A stretch of DNA of 64,000 bases, from assembly GCA_947589315.1 (NCBI GenBank), contig CANPZE010000002.1:1-64000 (forward strand), given 5' to 3'. This document shows, piece after piece, positions 6,251-14,650 of the stretch; the stretch's first letter is position 1; the number at the start of each line of letters is the position of its first letter. The stretch comes from an uncultured Lachnospiraceae bacterium (GTDB lineage Bacteria > Bacillota > Clostridia > Lachnospirales > Lachnospiraceae). A program made the position numbers and the translations under genes. The notes below the pieces were generated by a model, which worked only from the letters and a program-made list of their open reading frames with translations, was not told the origin of the DNA and searched no databases.

Positions 6251-8824
6251 TTAAGCCTTAAATTCCTGCGCCGCTTTATCCAATGCTTCCTCTCCAAGCT
6301 GTTCCGGCCCGTCCAGGGCCTCCTTGCCAAATTGAGGATGAACCGTCCTGCTCTCTTGAAGTAATTGCAGGATCCGTTCATATTCAGCTGCCATCTGGGC
6401 ATGATGCTCTAATACATATTCTTCATCGCCCCGTTTTGCCGCCAGCTCCAGTTCTTTTGCCATAGCAGACAGCTTTTCCACACCGATGCTGATCATTGTG
6501 CTCTTCAAGGCGTGAACCAGAGTCCCATAATTCTTCCAGTCCCTTTCCTTATAAAATTCTTCTATCCGTTCTCGTTCCTCCTGCCCCTGTATACTGCTCA
6601 GCTGCAGGATTTCAATATAGTTGTCCAGGCTGCCGCAATATTTTATTCCCATTTCCTCGTTAAAGCTTTCCGGCGGCAGATCTGTATAACGCGGGGAACT
6701 GTCCTGTCCTTCGGGAGGCTCCTCCTCTGTCACAGAAGCTTCCGTATGCTTGGAAACAGAATGGAGCTTCTCCTGGGGGAGTATCCGCTTCAGCACTCGT
6801 TCCAATACAGATACTTCGATCGGCTTGGCGATAAAATCCTGAAAACCTTCATTCAAAAATACTTCCCGCATCCCGCCTACAGCGTTCGCTGTCACAGCGA
6901 CCACCGGAAGTTTCCTGAAATAATTCCCCTGCTTCTGGCGGATCCTCTGCAGAGTCTCAATCCCGTCCATTTCCGGCATCATATGGTCCATAAAGACGGC
7001 GTCATATCCCATACCCTCAATCTTTTCCAGGGCTTCCGCCCCACTGGTCGCTATGGCCACTTTAATTTTATACGGCTGAAGCAATCCCTCCAGCACACGG
7101 ATATTCATCAGATTGTCATCCACTACCAGCACATTTGTCTCCGGCGCAATAAAGCCTCCCTGGTAATCATAGTTTGCATCAATCCCCCGGACCATCTTCT
7201 CATCATTTAATATCATGACAATGGGCAAGATGAAAAACGGCTTATACAAACGCTGGATCCTGGGATTGGAAATCCTCATATCGTTAAAGCGTTCAATGAT
7301 CGTGATAACTTTGGCCTCTTCCGAAATCGCATCAAAATAATCTTTGTCTTCTTCGTACTCCTCAATACTGATAAAAATATGGGTAAAATTCTCCCTCTCC
7401 GCCCTTCTCTTTAATTCTTCCAGATTCTGGCAGATATGGCTTTTCACCTTCAGCTGGGTGATCATGTGGAAAATCACCTGGGTATATGCCTCGCGCACCT
7501 CCGGACGGTCATACCGTTCCATATCTACATAGATGGCTATGTTCACGCCTTCCCGGTCCCATACTGAGGCAATAGGGGCGGGATCCTCCACTTTCTGCGG
7601 GACGACAAATTGCACCTCGCTCCCCTTGCCATACTCACTGGATACAGTGATAAAGCCGCCCATAGTCTCCACCAACGCCTGGGAGATCGCAAGGCCAAGC
7701 CCAATGCCTTCCTTTTGGCGGTTGCGCCTGGTATCTACCTGATTAAAATTGGTAAACAGCTTCTCCATACTCTCTTTTTTCATACCGATACCGGTATCCT
7801 TGACACGAACGATCAGATTAATGCCATAGTCCGTTTTTCTTGCGTTGATGATAATGCTGACACAGCCCTCTACAGTAAATTTTAACGCATTATTCACCAG
7901 ATTCATTATGACCCTCCGGATCTTCTGCTCATCCCCTATCAGCCCACTGGGGATACCGGCATCGCAATCCACGATCAGATCGATCTGTTTTGCGCTCTTA
8001 CGGGCCATAGACATATTAATCACATCATTAATGGTAGAAGCGATATTGTAATATTCCTCTACCAGTGTTATTTTTCCAGACTGCATTTCCGTAAAATCCA
8101 ATACATCGCTGACAATGGACTGGAGATTCCGCCCTGCTGTCTGGATGCTGAATACATCTGCCCGGACCTGGTCTTCCAGCTCCTCCCGCAATAGAATCTC
8201 GCTCATTCCACAGATCGTATTGATCGGCGTCCGGATCTCATGGCTGACATTGGCCATAAAATCGTCTTTACTCCGTTCTGCCGCCTGCAGGGAAGCGATT
8301 GTCTTCCTTTGGCGCTCTACCCCTTCCAGACGCTTTTTATTGAGGATATATGTAATATGCTGAATAAAGAAAACGGAACCAATCTCCAAAACAAGCTGGA
8401 AAACTTTATTTTTTGAAGAAAGATCTACTGTGTGCTGGATCAAAAGATGATAAACCACTAAAAAGAGGGATACTCCCACCGTTATGTAGGCAATCTCAGG
8501 GATGCCATAAAATACAAGAGTGATCGCAAGCATAGAAAGAACCGGTACTGTCATAGAAAAACTCCCGGTACAGATTGACCAGATTATGGCGCTGATCTGC
8601 AGCAGACAGGTCATCGCATAGGCGCGGAATATATAAGTCTGGATATTGGCGCAGTGCAGGATGAGGGCAAACAGCCAGCCTCCGTCTACCAGCAGCGCCA
8701 TCCAGATCGACCATCCGTTTTCCACGGCGACAACGGTCAAAGCAGCGCTGAAGATAAAATAGAACAGCAATAAACCTCTCTCTATTACCCCTTGTTCCTT
8801 CTTCTGAATCATCCCTTCCGGCAT
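6251..8824 (-). CDS. Hybrid sensor histidine kinase with receiver and HPt domains
   Basis: 857 residues. N-terminal membrane segments cover about 15-165. HisKA has FMANVSHEIRTPIN (His195), and the ATPase domain has VKDTGIGMKKE and GIGLGLAI (about 300-405). Residues 425-555 look like a degenerate receiver fold without the phospho-acceptor motif. A true receiver follows (NVLVVDDNLMN, Asp613 in VFMDHMMPEMDG, Lys in FIAKPIE). The C-terminus is an HPt domain with LVHALKSTMISIG (His771). It can therefore carry a full His-Asp-His relay in one chain. It is co-directional with and 44 bp after a lone receiver gene and just before the DegV-fused kinase, which has no HPt, so this HPt may serve both neighbours; partner assignment is inference. 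Confidence 0.88.
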   Translation of the reverse strand: MPEGMIQKKEQGVIERGLLLFYFIFSAALTVVAVENGWSIWMALLVDGGWLFALILHCANIQTYIFRAYAMTCLLQISAIIWSICTGSFSMTVPVLSMLAITLVFYGIPEIAYITVGVSLFLVVYHLLIQHTVDLSSKNKVFQLVLEIGSVFFIQHITYILNKKRLEGVERQRKTIASLQAAERSKDDFMANVSHEIRTPINTICGMSEILLREELEDQVRADVFSIQTAGRNLQSIVSDVLDFTEMQSGKITLVEEYYNIASTINDVINMSMARKSAKQIDLIVDCDAGIPSGLIGDEQKIRRVIMNLVNNALKFTVEGCVSIIINARKTDYGINLIVRVKDTGIGMKKESMEKLFTNFNQVDTRRNRQKEGIGLGLAISQALVETMGGFITVSSEYGKGSEVQFVVPQKVEDPAPIASVWDREGVNIAIYVDMERYDRPEVREAYTQVIFHMITQLKVKSHICQNLEELKRRAERENFTHIFISIEEYEEDKDYFDAISEEAKVITIIERFNDMRISNPRIQRLYKPFFILPIVMILNDEKMVRGIDANYDYQGGFIAPETNVLVVDDNLMNIRVLEGLLQPYKIKVAIATSGAEALEKIEGMGYDAVFMDHMMPEMDGIETLQRIRQKQGNYFRKLPVVAVTANAVGGMREVFLNEGFQDFIAKPIEVSVLERVLKRILPQEKLHSVSKHTEASVTEEEPPEGQDSSPRYTDLPPESFNEEMGIKYCGSLDNYIEILQLSSIQGQEERERIEEFYKERDWKNYGTLVHALKSTMISIGVEKLSAMAKELELAAKRGDEEYVLEHHAQMAAEYERILQLLQESRTVHPQFGKEALDGPEQLGEEALDKAAQEFKA

Positions 8825-8868
8825 CCTCTTTCCTTCTCCCCTATCCTATTCTCATTGTCTCGGCCAAC

Positions 8869-9231
8869 TTAATCTAATAGGATTTTTTGAATTGTCTTGA
8901 GCAGACGGTCTTGCTCCACCGGCTTCAGAAGATAGCCCTGCGGACGGCATTTCAATACAGCCTCCACATCTTCCCGATCATCTACCCCTGTAAGGAAAAT
9001 CACAGGGATATCCTTCGTTTCGTCCTCATTCTGCAGCTTCCGAAAGGTTTCCTTTCCGCTCATAATAGGCATATCATAATCTAATAAGATCAAATCCGGC
9101 TGTTCCTTCTTAGCAATCTTGATGCCCTCAAGTCCAGATGGCGCCATTAATGTCTCATAGTTATTCTGTAACAGCATATTTAAGGTCCTGCGCTGGATCA
9201 TACTGTCATCAATTAATAAAATGCGTTTCAT
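8869..9231 (-). CDS. Single-domain response regulator (receiver only)
   Basis: The track starts at 9279, but AAAGGATGG precedes the ATG at 9231 (MKRILLIDDS), giving a normal 120-residue receiver. The acidic pair is in LLIDDS, the phospho-acceptor Asp in LLDYDMPIMSG, the conserved Thr in FLTGVDD, and the Lys in LLKPVEQ. With no output domain, it probably works as a phosphate shuttle or protein-protein switch for the two hybrid kinases encoded immediately downstream, in the manner of CheY or Spo0F. About 75 bp separate it from tsaD, so it probably starts the signalling operon, although read-through from the t6A operon is possible. Confidence 0.88.
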   Translation of the reverse strand: MKRILLIDDSMIQRRTLNMLLQNNYETLMAPSGLEGIKIAKKEQPDLILLDYDMPIMSGKETFRKLQNEDETKDIPVIFLTGVDDREDVEAVLKCRPQGYLLKPVEQDRLLKTIQKILLD

Positions 9232-9308
9232 TTCCGACCATCCTTTATGTAAGTATTCTAATACGGATAAGTATATCACAAAGCATATGATAAGAAAAGA
9301 AGATTCTT

Positions 9309-10340
9309 TTATAAGCAGCCTCTCTGCCCGATCGCCAGAGAGGGGACCGCATTCAGGTCCAGACCATGCCTTATCCCTGCCATATATTCATAATACCCCT
9401 GCACCCCTATCATAGCGCCGTTATCTGTACAGTAAACCGGCGATGGATGATATAATGTCAGGTGTTCCTCTTGGCATGCCTGCTCCATGGCCCTGCGCAA
9501 TGCAGAATTGGCAGCTACTCCTCCCGCCACAGCAATCTTTGTCTCCCCCAGCTTTCGGGCCCCTCTTACAGTGCGGTCCACAAGCACATCCACAACAGCC
9601 TGCTGAAAGGAGGCGGCTACATCCGCCGCATGAATCTCCTCTCCCTTCATACGGCAGCCATTGAGGTAATTTAATACGGCTGATTTTAAACCGGAAAAGC
9701 TGAAATCCAATTCCGATCCTCCCACCTTTGCCCTGGGAAATTCTATGGCATGGGGGTTCCCTTCCCTGGCCAGCCTGTCTACCTTAGGCCCTCCGGGATA
9801 GCCCAGCCCGATTGCCCGGGCTACCTTATCAAAGGCTTCCCCTGCAGCATCGTCATGCGTACAGCCGATGATCTGAAATTTATTATATTCCTCTACCCGC
9901 ACCAGATGGGTATGCCCTCCCGATACTACCAGGCATAAAAACGGCGGCTCCAGTTCCGGATGTTCGATATAGTTGGCAGCAATATGCCCCTCGATATGAT
10001 GGACGCCTACCAGCGGCTTATGCAGGCCGTATGCCAACGCCTTGGCAGTCCCTACTCCCACCAGCAGCGCCCCCACCAGTCCAGGCCCATAAGTTACGCT
10101 GACAGCAGTAATATCTTGCAGAGATACCGATGCCTCTGACAAAGCTTCTTCAATTACCTGATTGACCCTTTCCACATGCTTCCTGGAAGCAATCTCCGGA
10201 ACTACGCCGCCATACAGAGTATGAATATCGATCTGGGAGGAGATTACGTTGGACAGGACCTCCCGCCCGTTCCTGACTACGGCGGCAGCCGTCTCGTCGC
10301 AGGAGCTCTCGATCCCCAGCATTATTACATCCTGACTCAT
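9309..10340 (-). CDS. tsaD: tRNA N6-threonylcarbamoyladenosine synthase subunit TsaD
   Basis: 343 residues, the normal length. It transfers the threonylcarbamoyl group to A37 of ANN-decoding tRNAs, working with TsaB and TsaE. The family's N-terminal [14 protein letters not shown], metal-binding [11 protein letters not shown], and C-terminal [12 protein letters not shown] and [10 protein letters not shown] motifs are all present. The start at 10340 has GAGGAATAAGAT before ATG. The gene is 3 bp after the DUF6715 gene in a minus-strand operon that also holds tsaE, tsaB and rimI. The carbamoyl-AMP-forming TsaC/Sua5 is not in the window. Confidence 0.96.
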   Translation of the reverse strand: MSQDVIMLGIESSCDETAAAVVRNGREVLSNVISSQIDIHTLYGGVVPEIASRKHVERVNQVIEEALSEASVSLQDITAVSVTYGPGLVGALLVGVGTAKALAYGLHKPLVGVHHIEGHIAANYIEHPELEPPFLCLVVSGGHTHLVRVEEYNKFQIIGCTHDDAAGEAFDKVARAIGLGYPGGPKVDRLAREGNPHAIEFPRAKVGGSELDFSFSGLKSAVLNYLNGCRMKGEEIHAADVAASFQQAVVDVLVDRTVRGARKLGETKIAVAGGVAANSALRRAMEQACQEEHLTLYHPSPVYCTDNGAMIGVQGYYEYMAGIRHGLDLNAVPSLAIGQRGCL

Positions 10341-10343
10341 ATC

Positions 10344-10928
10344 TTATTCCTCTTCATTATCAATTTCCTTCCATCCCAGGATCTTCCATTTTCCATTTTT
10401 ATCCTGACGGCACAGAAATTCCTCATACACTATAGTATGTTTGCTCTTCACGCTCTCAAACATGCTGGTGTCCAGCGTGGCGCACTTTCTGCCATCCTGG
10501 GTGGCATATTTTACATCGCTGTCATTATCCACTGTATAGGAGGATATCAGCCTTCCTTCCTTGGAAAATGCCTTAATCTCCGCCTTCAGCCTGCCTAACA
10601 TTTTCTCCCAGCTATTTTCTTCATATTCCAGAAATTCTTCATCATACAGCAGACGCAGCTGCTTCAGCAGATCCTCCAGATCCTCCTCTTTCATCTCTGT
10701 ATTATACAGACACTGGTTCAGCCGCCAGTACATTTTTACTACCTCTGAGGGAGTCCCCGGATAACTGTTCTCCAGATCCTTCGCCTTCAGCTTTTCAATC
10801 TCAGAGCTGGGAAGTTCCGCCTCCTCCTCCTGCGATTCATTATTCTGGGACATTTTGTAATAACCTCCTAAGAGTAATGCCGCCGCACACAGGATCGCGA
10901 CAAACGCTGTTATCACCTTTCTGTTCAT
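10344..10928 (-). CDS. DUF6715-like membrane-anchored protein
   Basis: 194 residues with one N-terminal hydrophobic segment (VITAFVAILCAAALLLGGYY), then an acidic linker and a soluble domain exposed outside the cell. Residues 60-190 contain PGTPSEVVKMYWRLNQCLYN and end in WKILGWKEIDNEEE. This resembles the DUF6715 family seen in Lachnospiraceae next to tsaD; no function is known. The fold may be NTF2-like, judging by the alternation of helix and strand, but that is a guess. A TATAAT (minus strand, 10974-10979) lies 46-51 bp upstream of the start, so it may have its own promoter. Confidence 0.6.
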   Translation of the reverse strand: MNRKVITAFVAILCAAALLLGGYYKMSQNNESQEEEAELPSSEIEKLKAKDLENSYPGTPSEVVKMYWRLNQCLYNTEMKEEDLEDLLKQLRLLYDEEFLEYEENSWEKMLGRLKAEIKAFSKEGRLISSYTVDNDSDVKYATQDGRKCATLDTSMFESVKSKHTIVYEEFLCRQDKNGKWKILGWKEIDNEEE

Positions 10929-11001
10929 TCTTTATTCCCCCTTCGTAAAGCGCTACAGCCCAATATTATTTGTATTATACAATATATTTCCAGAAATTGC
11001 A

Positions 11002-11916
11002 TTAAGTTTCCTCGGGAAATTGCAGAGTACAGCTCTTTCTGTCCTTGCCTGCCTTTGCCGCCGGAAATATTTTTTTGACCTCCCGCATATAATTCTCCGG
11101 ATAAAGCATGGACGGACTGTAATGCGTCAGCCAAAGCTCCCCCACTCCAGCCTCCTTTGCCGTCCTGGCCGCCTCGTACATCGTCATATGCTTATGTTCC
11201 TCTGCCTTTTTCTGCTTTTCCTCTTCCCCATACATGCCCTCACAGATCAACAGATCGGAATCCGCCGCATTCTCTATCAGAGAAGGCGTTGGCCGGGTAT
11301 CGGTACAATAGGTGAGTTTGATCCCCCGTCTCGGTTCTCCGATAACCATATCCGGGGTATATACCCGCCCTTCTTCCTCAATGGTCTCCCCTTTCTGCAG
11401 CCGGCTCCACAGCTTTAGCGGAACCTGATTCTGCTTGGCCAGCTCTGGATAGAATTTGCCGCCCCGCGGGACTTCAATCGAATATCCATAACAGACGACA
11501 TTATGATTGACGCGGAAGGCCGTTAAGCGGTAGCCGTTAATCTCCAGGGAATGTTCCCGCTCTGACAATTCTATAAACTGCAGTGGAAAAGGAAGCCCCG
11601 GCGCAATCACCCGCAAAGCATTGACTACCCGTTCCAACCCTTTCGGCCCGACCAATGTCACCGGTTCTGTCCGCTCAGAATTTCCCATAGACAGCAGCAA
11701 TCCTGGCAGTCCGCTAATATGGTCTCCATGAAAATGGGTAAAACAAATCGTATCGATAGGGTTCACACTCCAGCCTTTTTCCCGGATGGCAACCTGTGTG
11801 CCCTCCCCACAATCGATCAGCAGGCTGCTCCCTTCCAACCGGGTCATCAAAGCAGTCAGCCACCGCCCTGGCAAAGGCATCATCCCGCTGGTCCCCAGCA
11901 AACATACATCTAACAT
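11002..11916 (-). CDS. rnz: Ribonuclease Z
   Basis: The tRNA 3'-end processing nuclease of the metallo-beta-lactamase fold. The track starts at 11976, but GGAGG just before the ATG at 11916 (MLDVCLLGTSGM) gives the standard 304-residue protein. The signature FTHFHGDHISGLPG carries the zinc ligands. Further ligands are in NHNVVCYGY, YCTDTRP, and HMTMYEAARTAKEAG with a C-terminal THYS. It lies among t6A modification genes, so the operon combines tRNA maturation with tRNA modification. The tRNA-Ser genes in this window lack an encoded CCA, which is the kind of substrate RNase Z trims. Confidence 0.95.
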   Translation of the reverse strand: MLDVCLLGTSGMMPLPGRWLTALMTRLEGSSLLIDCGEGTQVAIREKGWSVNPIDTICFTHFHGDHISGLPGLLLSMGNSERTEPVTLVGPKGLERVVNALRVIAPGLPFPLQFIELSEREHSLEINGYRLTAFRVNHNVVCYGYSIEVPRGGKFYPELAKQNQVPLKLWSRLQKGETIEEEGRVYTPDMVIGEPRRGIKLTYCTDTRPTPSLIENAADSDLLICEGMYGEEEKQKKAEEHKHMTMYEAARTAKEAGVGELWLTHYSPSMLYPENYMREVKKIFPAAKAGKDRKSCTLQFPEET

Positions 11917-12047
11917 ACAGATCCTCCATGCCGCCTCCTGCGGCTCCAATAATAACGAAAAAACAGAAAAGGGCATGATACTGACTGTCTGGCAGCCAGT
12001 CCAAGCCCCTTACCACGATTGCAGTTCGTTGCTGCGTACCCATTATA

Positions 12048-12263
12048 TCATAATTCTGTAGCCTCTGTCACTACAGGCGGGATCATTAATTTGGATATCA
12101 TGTCTTCATAGCAGTCCTCGCAGAGAAGGAAAGAATGGATTTCTCCATCTTTTTTTGAAAAATAGCCCCACTGCTTTTTTCCTTCAAACACATCTTCCTT
12201 TAAGATCCCATTCTCCATCCGGAGTTCCCTTCCACAACCATTGCATTTGAGTATCTCGTTCAT
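12048..12263 (-). CDS. Small zinc-ribbon-like hypothetical protein
   Basis: The track starts at 12296; GGAAAGGAG before the ATG at 12263 (MNEILKCNGC) supports a 71-residue protein. Two CxxC pairs, CNGC near the start and CEDC near residue 50, would form one zinc site. Between them lies a hydrophilic segment with GYFSKKDGEIHSF. I recognise this as a small conserved hypothetical of Lachnospiraceae without a known role. It sits between rimI and rnz in the t6A operon. Confidence 0.65.
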   Translation of the reverse strand: MNEILKCNGCGRELRMENGILKEDVFEGKKQWGYFSKKDGEIHSFLLCEDCYEDMISKLMIPPVVTEATEL

Positions 12264-12314
12264 CAAAGTATCTCCTTTCCGGCCAAAGCCGTCCATTTTC
12301 TCCCTTACTTTAGA

Positions 12315-12788
12315 TTATAAAAACAAGTCTCTCTTTTGTATAGTGGAAATTTCCGGCAGGCTTCTGCACATAATAACAGCATCCTCTGCAGGCTGCGTAT
12401 AATATCCTTTTCTCCGTCCCAATTTCTGAAAGAAATGCTTCTGGTAGAGCGCTATAGCCGGTGTGTTGGAAGCGCGGACCTCTAACAGGATCCTGTCCGC
12501 TCCCTTCTGCCCGCATTGAAGCAGGCCTTCTTCCAGCAGCCGGGCGCCCACCCCTTGCCTTTTTCTTTCCGGCTTTACAGCAATACGATACAAGTCGCCT
12601 GTGTCAAAGGAAAGCAGAAACAGGCAATAACCCGCCAGTTCTTCATTGATCTGCGCTTTCAAGAAGACAGCAGCCGGATTATCGACAAACCCTTCCAGGC
12701 TGCCCTTGCCCCAAGGCCTGGTAAAATTATCCTGTTCTATTTTACAAATTGCGGGAATGTCCTGTTCCTCGATCTGTTTAATCCTCAT
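12315..12788 (-). CDS. rimI: Ribosomal protein alanine N-acetyltransferase RimI
   Basis: 157 residues of the GNAT fold. The acetyl-CoA-binding signature RKRQGVGARLLEEGL is at about residues 77-91, followed by ILLEVRASNTPAIALYQKHFF and GYYTQP, both typical of RimI. It acetylates the N-terminal alanine of S18 in E. coli; the target in Clostridia is less certain. The start overlaps the end of tsaB by 11 bp, and the tsaE-tsaB-rimI order is the conserved Firmicutes arrangement. Confidence 0.93.
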   Translation of the reverse strand: MRIKQIEEQDIPAICKIEQDNFTRPWGKGSLEGFVDNPAAVFLKAQINEELAGYCLFLLSFDTGDLYRIAVKPERKRQGVGARLLEEGLLQCGQKGADRILLEVRASNTPAIALYQKHFFQKLGRRKGYYTQPAEDAVIMCRSLPEISTIQKRDLFL

Positions 12789-13485
12789 GAAGCCTTTCCG
12801 CCCTCTCTCTTTCCGCCTGGGATGGACGGAGATAAACCGGCCTGAATTCCGAAGCCTTCTCTATCCTTCCCTCCTGAAAATATACAGCCCCCAACGTTGC
12901 AATGGCAGCCGCGCTCTGGCGTAATCTGTGAGCCGGGGCAAAATCATAGCTTCCTTTCAGCCCCTGTCGGATAGCATCCTGATATACCGGCACCCCGTCT
13001 CCTAAAAAATGGATCTGATCGGAGTATTGGTTCAGATATCCCAGGAGTTCCCAAATATCGATCGCCTGCTGCTCCAGAACCTTCGTCAGCCTTCCCTCTT
13101 CCATGCGGTACACTGCCGTATATACCTGATCCCTCCTGGCATCCATGACCGGACAGATCAATCCTTCCGCTTCTGCCAGTTGATATGCCAGCCCTTCCAG
13201 GGTAGGCACCGCCACCAAGGGCTTGTCCAGGGCTAATCCCAGCCCCTTTGCTGTTGACGCTCCGATCCTGAGGCCGGTAAAAGAGCCGGGGCCGGACGCC
13301 ACAGCAATCCCGTCCAGTTCTTCCAGGGCGATCCCCGACATCTTTACTGCCTGGTCCAGCATGGGCAGCAATGTCTGGGAATGGGTCTTTTTATTATTCA
13401 CGGTAAATTCTGCCGCCAGCACATCATCCGCCAGCACTGCCACGGAAGCCGCCATCCCGGAGCTGTCGATTCCTAATATTTTCAT
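12778..13485 (-). CDS. tsaB: t6A biosynthesis protein TsaB
   Basis: 235 residues of the ASKHA fold, an inactive paralogue of TsaD that scaffolds the t6A complex. The N-terminus MKILGIDSSGMAASVAVL, GIAVASGPGSFTGLRIG and GLAYQLAEAEGLICPVMDAR are diagnostic. The metal-binding His pair of TsaD is absent, as expected. It lies 14 bp after tsaE and overlaps rimI. Confidence 0.95.
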   Translation of the reverse strand: MKILGIDSSGMAASVAVLADDVLAAEFTVNNKKTHSQTLLPMLDQAVKMSGIALEELDGIAVASGPGSFTGLRIGASTAKGLGLALDKPLVAVPTLEGLAYQLAEAEGLICPVMDARRDQVYTAVYRMEEGRLTKVLEQQAIDIWELLGYLNQYSDQIHFLGDGVPVYQDAIRQGLKGSYDFAPAHRLRQSAAAIATLGAVYFQEGRIEKASEFRPVYLRPSQAERERAERLHED

Positions 13486-13499
13486 TTCCTCCTCCCTCC

Positions 13500-13919
13500 T
13501 TATCCGATCAAGATCCTGCGGTAATCAAACCCTTTCTCCATGTCCTTTTCAATCCGTACAGAGACTGCTTTCTCCGGGATCAATTCCCGGATCAGTTCCG
13601 CCCATTCGATCAGGCATACCCCATCTCCATAAAAATATTCCTCATAGCCGATCTCTTCCATTTCCTCAATGTCAGCGATGCGGTACACGTCAAAATGATA
13701 TAAGGGCAGGCGTCCCTCTTCATAGATCTGCAGGATCGTATAGGTAGGGCTGGTGATCGTATCCTGAATCCCCAGTCCCTTCCCAAATCCCTTGGTAAAT
13801 ACAGTCTTGCCCACCCCCAGGTCTCCATTCAGCAGAATAATGTCTCCCGGCTTGCAGGATGCCGCCATCTTCTCTCCGATCTGCCGGGTGTCTTCCTCAC
13901 AAAAGCTTTCCATCGTCAT
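13500..13919 (-). CDS. tsaE: t6A biosynthesis ATPase TsaE
   Basis: 139 residues. The Walker A motif LNGDLGVGKTVFTKGFGKG lies at about 30-48, followed by SPTYTILQIYE and the LYHFDVYRI stretch that helps bind the TsaB-TsaD interface; LIEWAELI closes the core. It drives turnover of the TsaBD complex. The start overlaps the end of the YcxB-like gene by 23 bp, indicating translational coupling. Confidence 0.95.
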   Translation of the reverse strand: MTMESFCEEDTRQIGEKMAASCKPGDIILLNGDLGVGKTVFTKGFGKGLGIQDTITSPTYTILQIYEEGRLPLYHFDVYRIADIEEMEEIGYEEYFYGDGVCLIEWAELIRELIPEKAVSVRIEKDMEKGFDYRRILIG

Positions 13920-14448
13920 CCTGCCCCTCCTTTTGCTCCTCTTCCTGTTCCGGAATATGATCCCGGTATTTCTCCATCATAGCCGATGTCAGTTCCACTA
14001 ACGCATCGAACTGGCCGCCACACTGGCGTTCCGGGAAAATAAAAGCGCGGACGGGAGACATGTAAAGATAGAGATTTCTTCCGGAAAGGACCTTCTTCCG
14101 GACCTCATGCCACTTTACCCTGACCTCTTCCTCTCCCCGGGATATCCGGATCCCCTCTTCTCCCAGACAGTAATGCAGCGATGCATTGATATTTTTATTC
14201 TTGCGCACCTGCGCCTTAGTCTTAAAGAAAAGCATCACCGGCTGTACCACAGTGAAAAGCAGCCCCAAGATCGCGAAAAGTAACCTGGCGGTCCCGTCCA
14301 ATGTGTCAAAGCGGAGAACCAGGCAGGCTATGCCGGCTGCGCTGATCAACAAGCCAAAGATCCCTGACAGACTCACATAAGTATGGCGCATAGTAAACCG
14401 GTACAATTCTCCGGCAGTAAGCTCTACATCAAACTCAATCTCTTTCAT
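13897..14448 (-). CDS. YcxB-like membrane protein
   Basis: The track starts at 14559, but GGAG ahead of the ATG at 14448 (MKEIEFDVEL) and a promoter overlapping the longer frame support a 183-residue protein. Residues 1-25 are a soluble strand region with LYRFTMRHTY. Two membrane helices follow (about 30-80), then a YcxB-type C-terminal domain with VKWHEVRKKVLSGRNLYLY and IFPERQ, ending in an acidic EEEQKEGQDDD tail. The family has no assigned function. It heads the t6A operon. Confidence 0.7.
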   Translation of the reverse strand: MKEIEFDVELTAGELYRFTMRHTYVSLSGIFGLLISAAGIACLVLRFDTLDGTARLLFAILGLLFTVVQPVMLFFKTKAQVRKNKNINASLHYCLGEEGIRISRGEEEVRVKWHEVRKKVLSGRNLYLYMSPVRAFIFPERQCGGQFDALVELTSAMMEKYRDHIPEQEEEQKEGQDDDGKLL

Positions 14449-14509
14449 AAATAAACTCCATTCCTGCATAATAATAACGTAGCGCCTCTTCCTCCCCAGC
14501 GCTTTGCTA

Positions 14510-14538
14510 ATTATAGCAGAACACATGCAAAAGGGCAA
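14510..14538 (-). promoter_or_regulatory. Promoter of the ycxB-tsaEB-rimI operon
   Basis: Minus strand TTGCCC (14533-14538), a 17-bp spacer and a perfect TATAAT (14510-14515), with transcription expected about 55 nt before the YcxB-like start codon. Confidence 0.65.
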
Positions 14539-14650
14539 TCCCGGCAGCTGGGAAAGCAATACACAAATCCTTTTACTTATGGTAAACTATTGACAGTGCT
14601 TTGAAGGATCTCCGGAACGGTCCATGATTCTATAGAAATGAGGAAATGAT

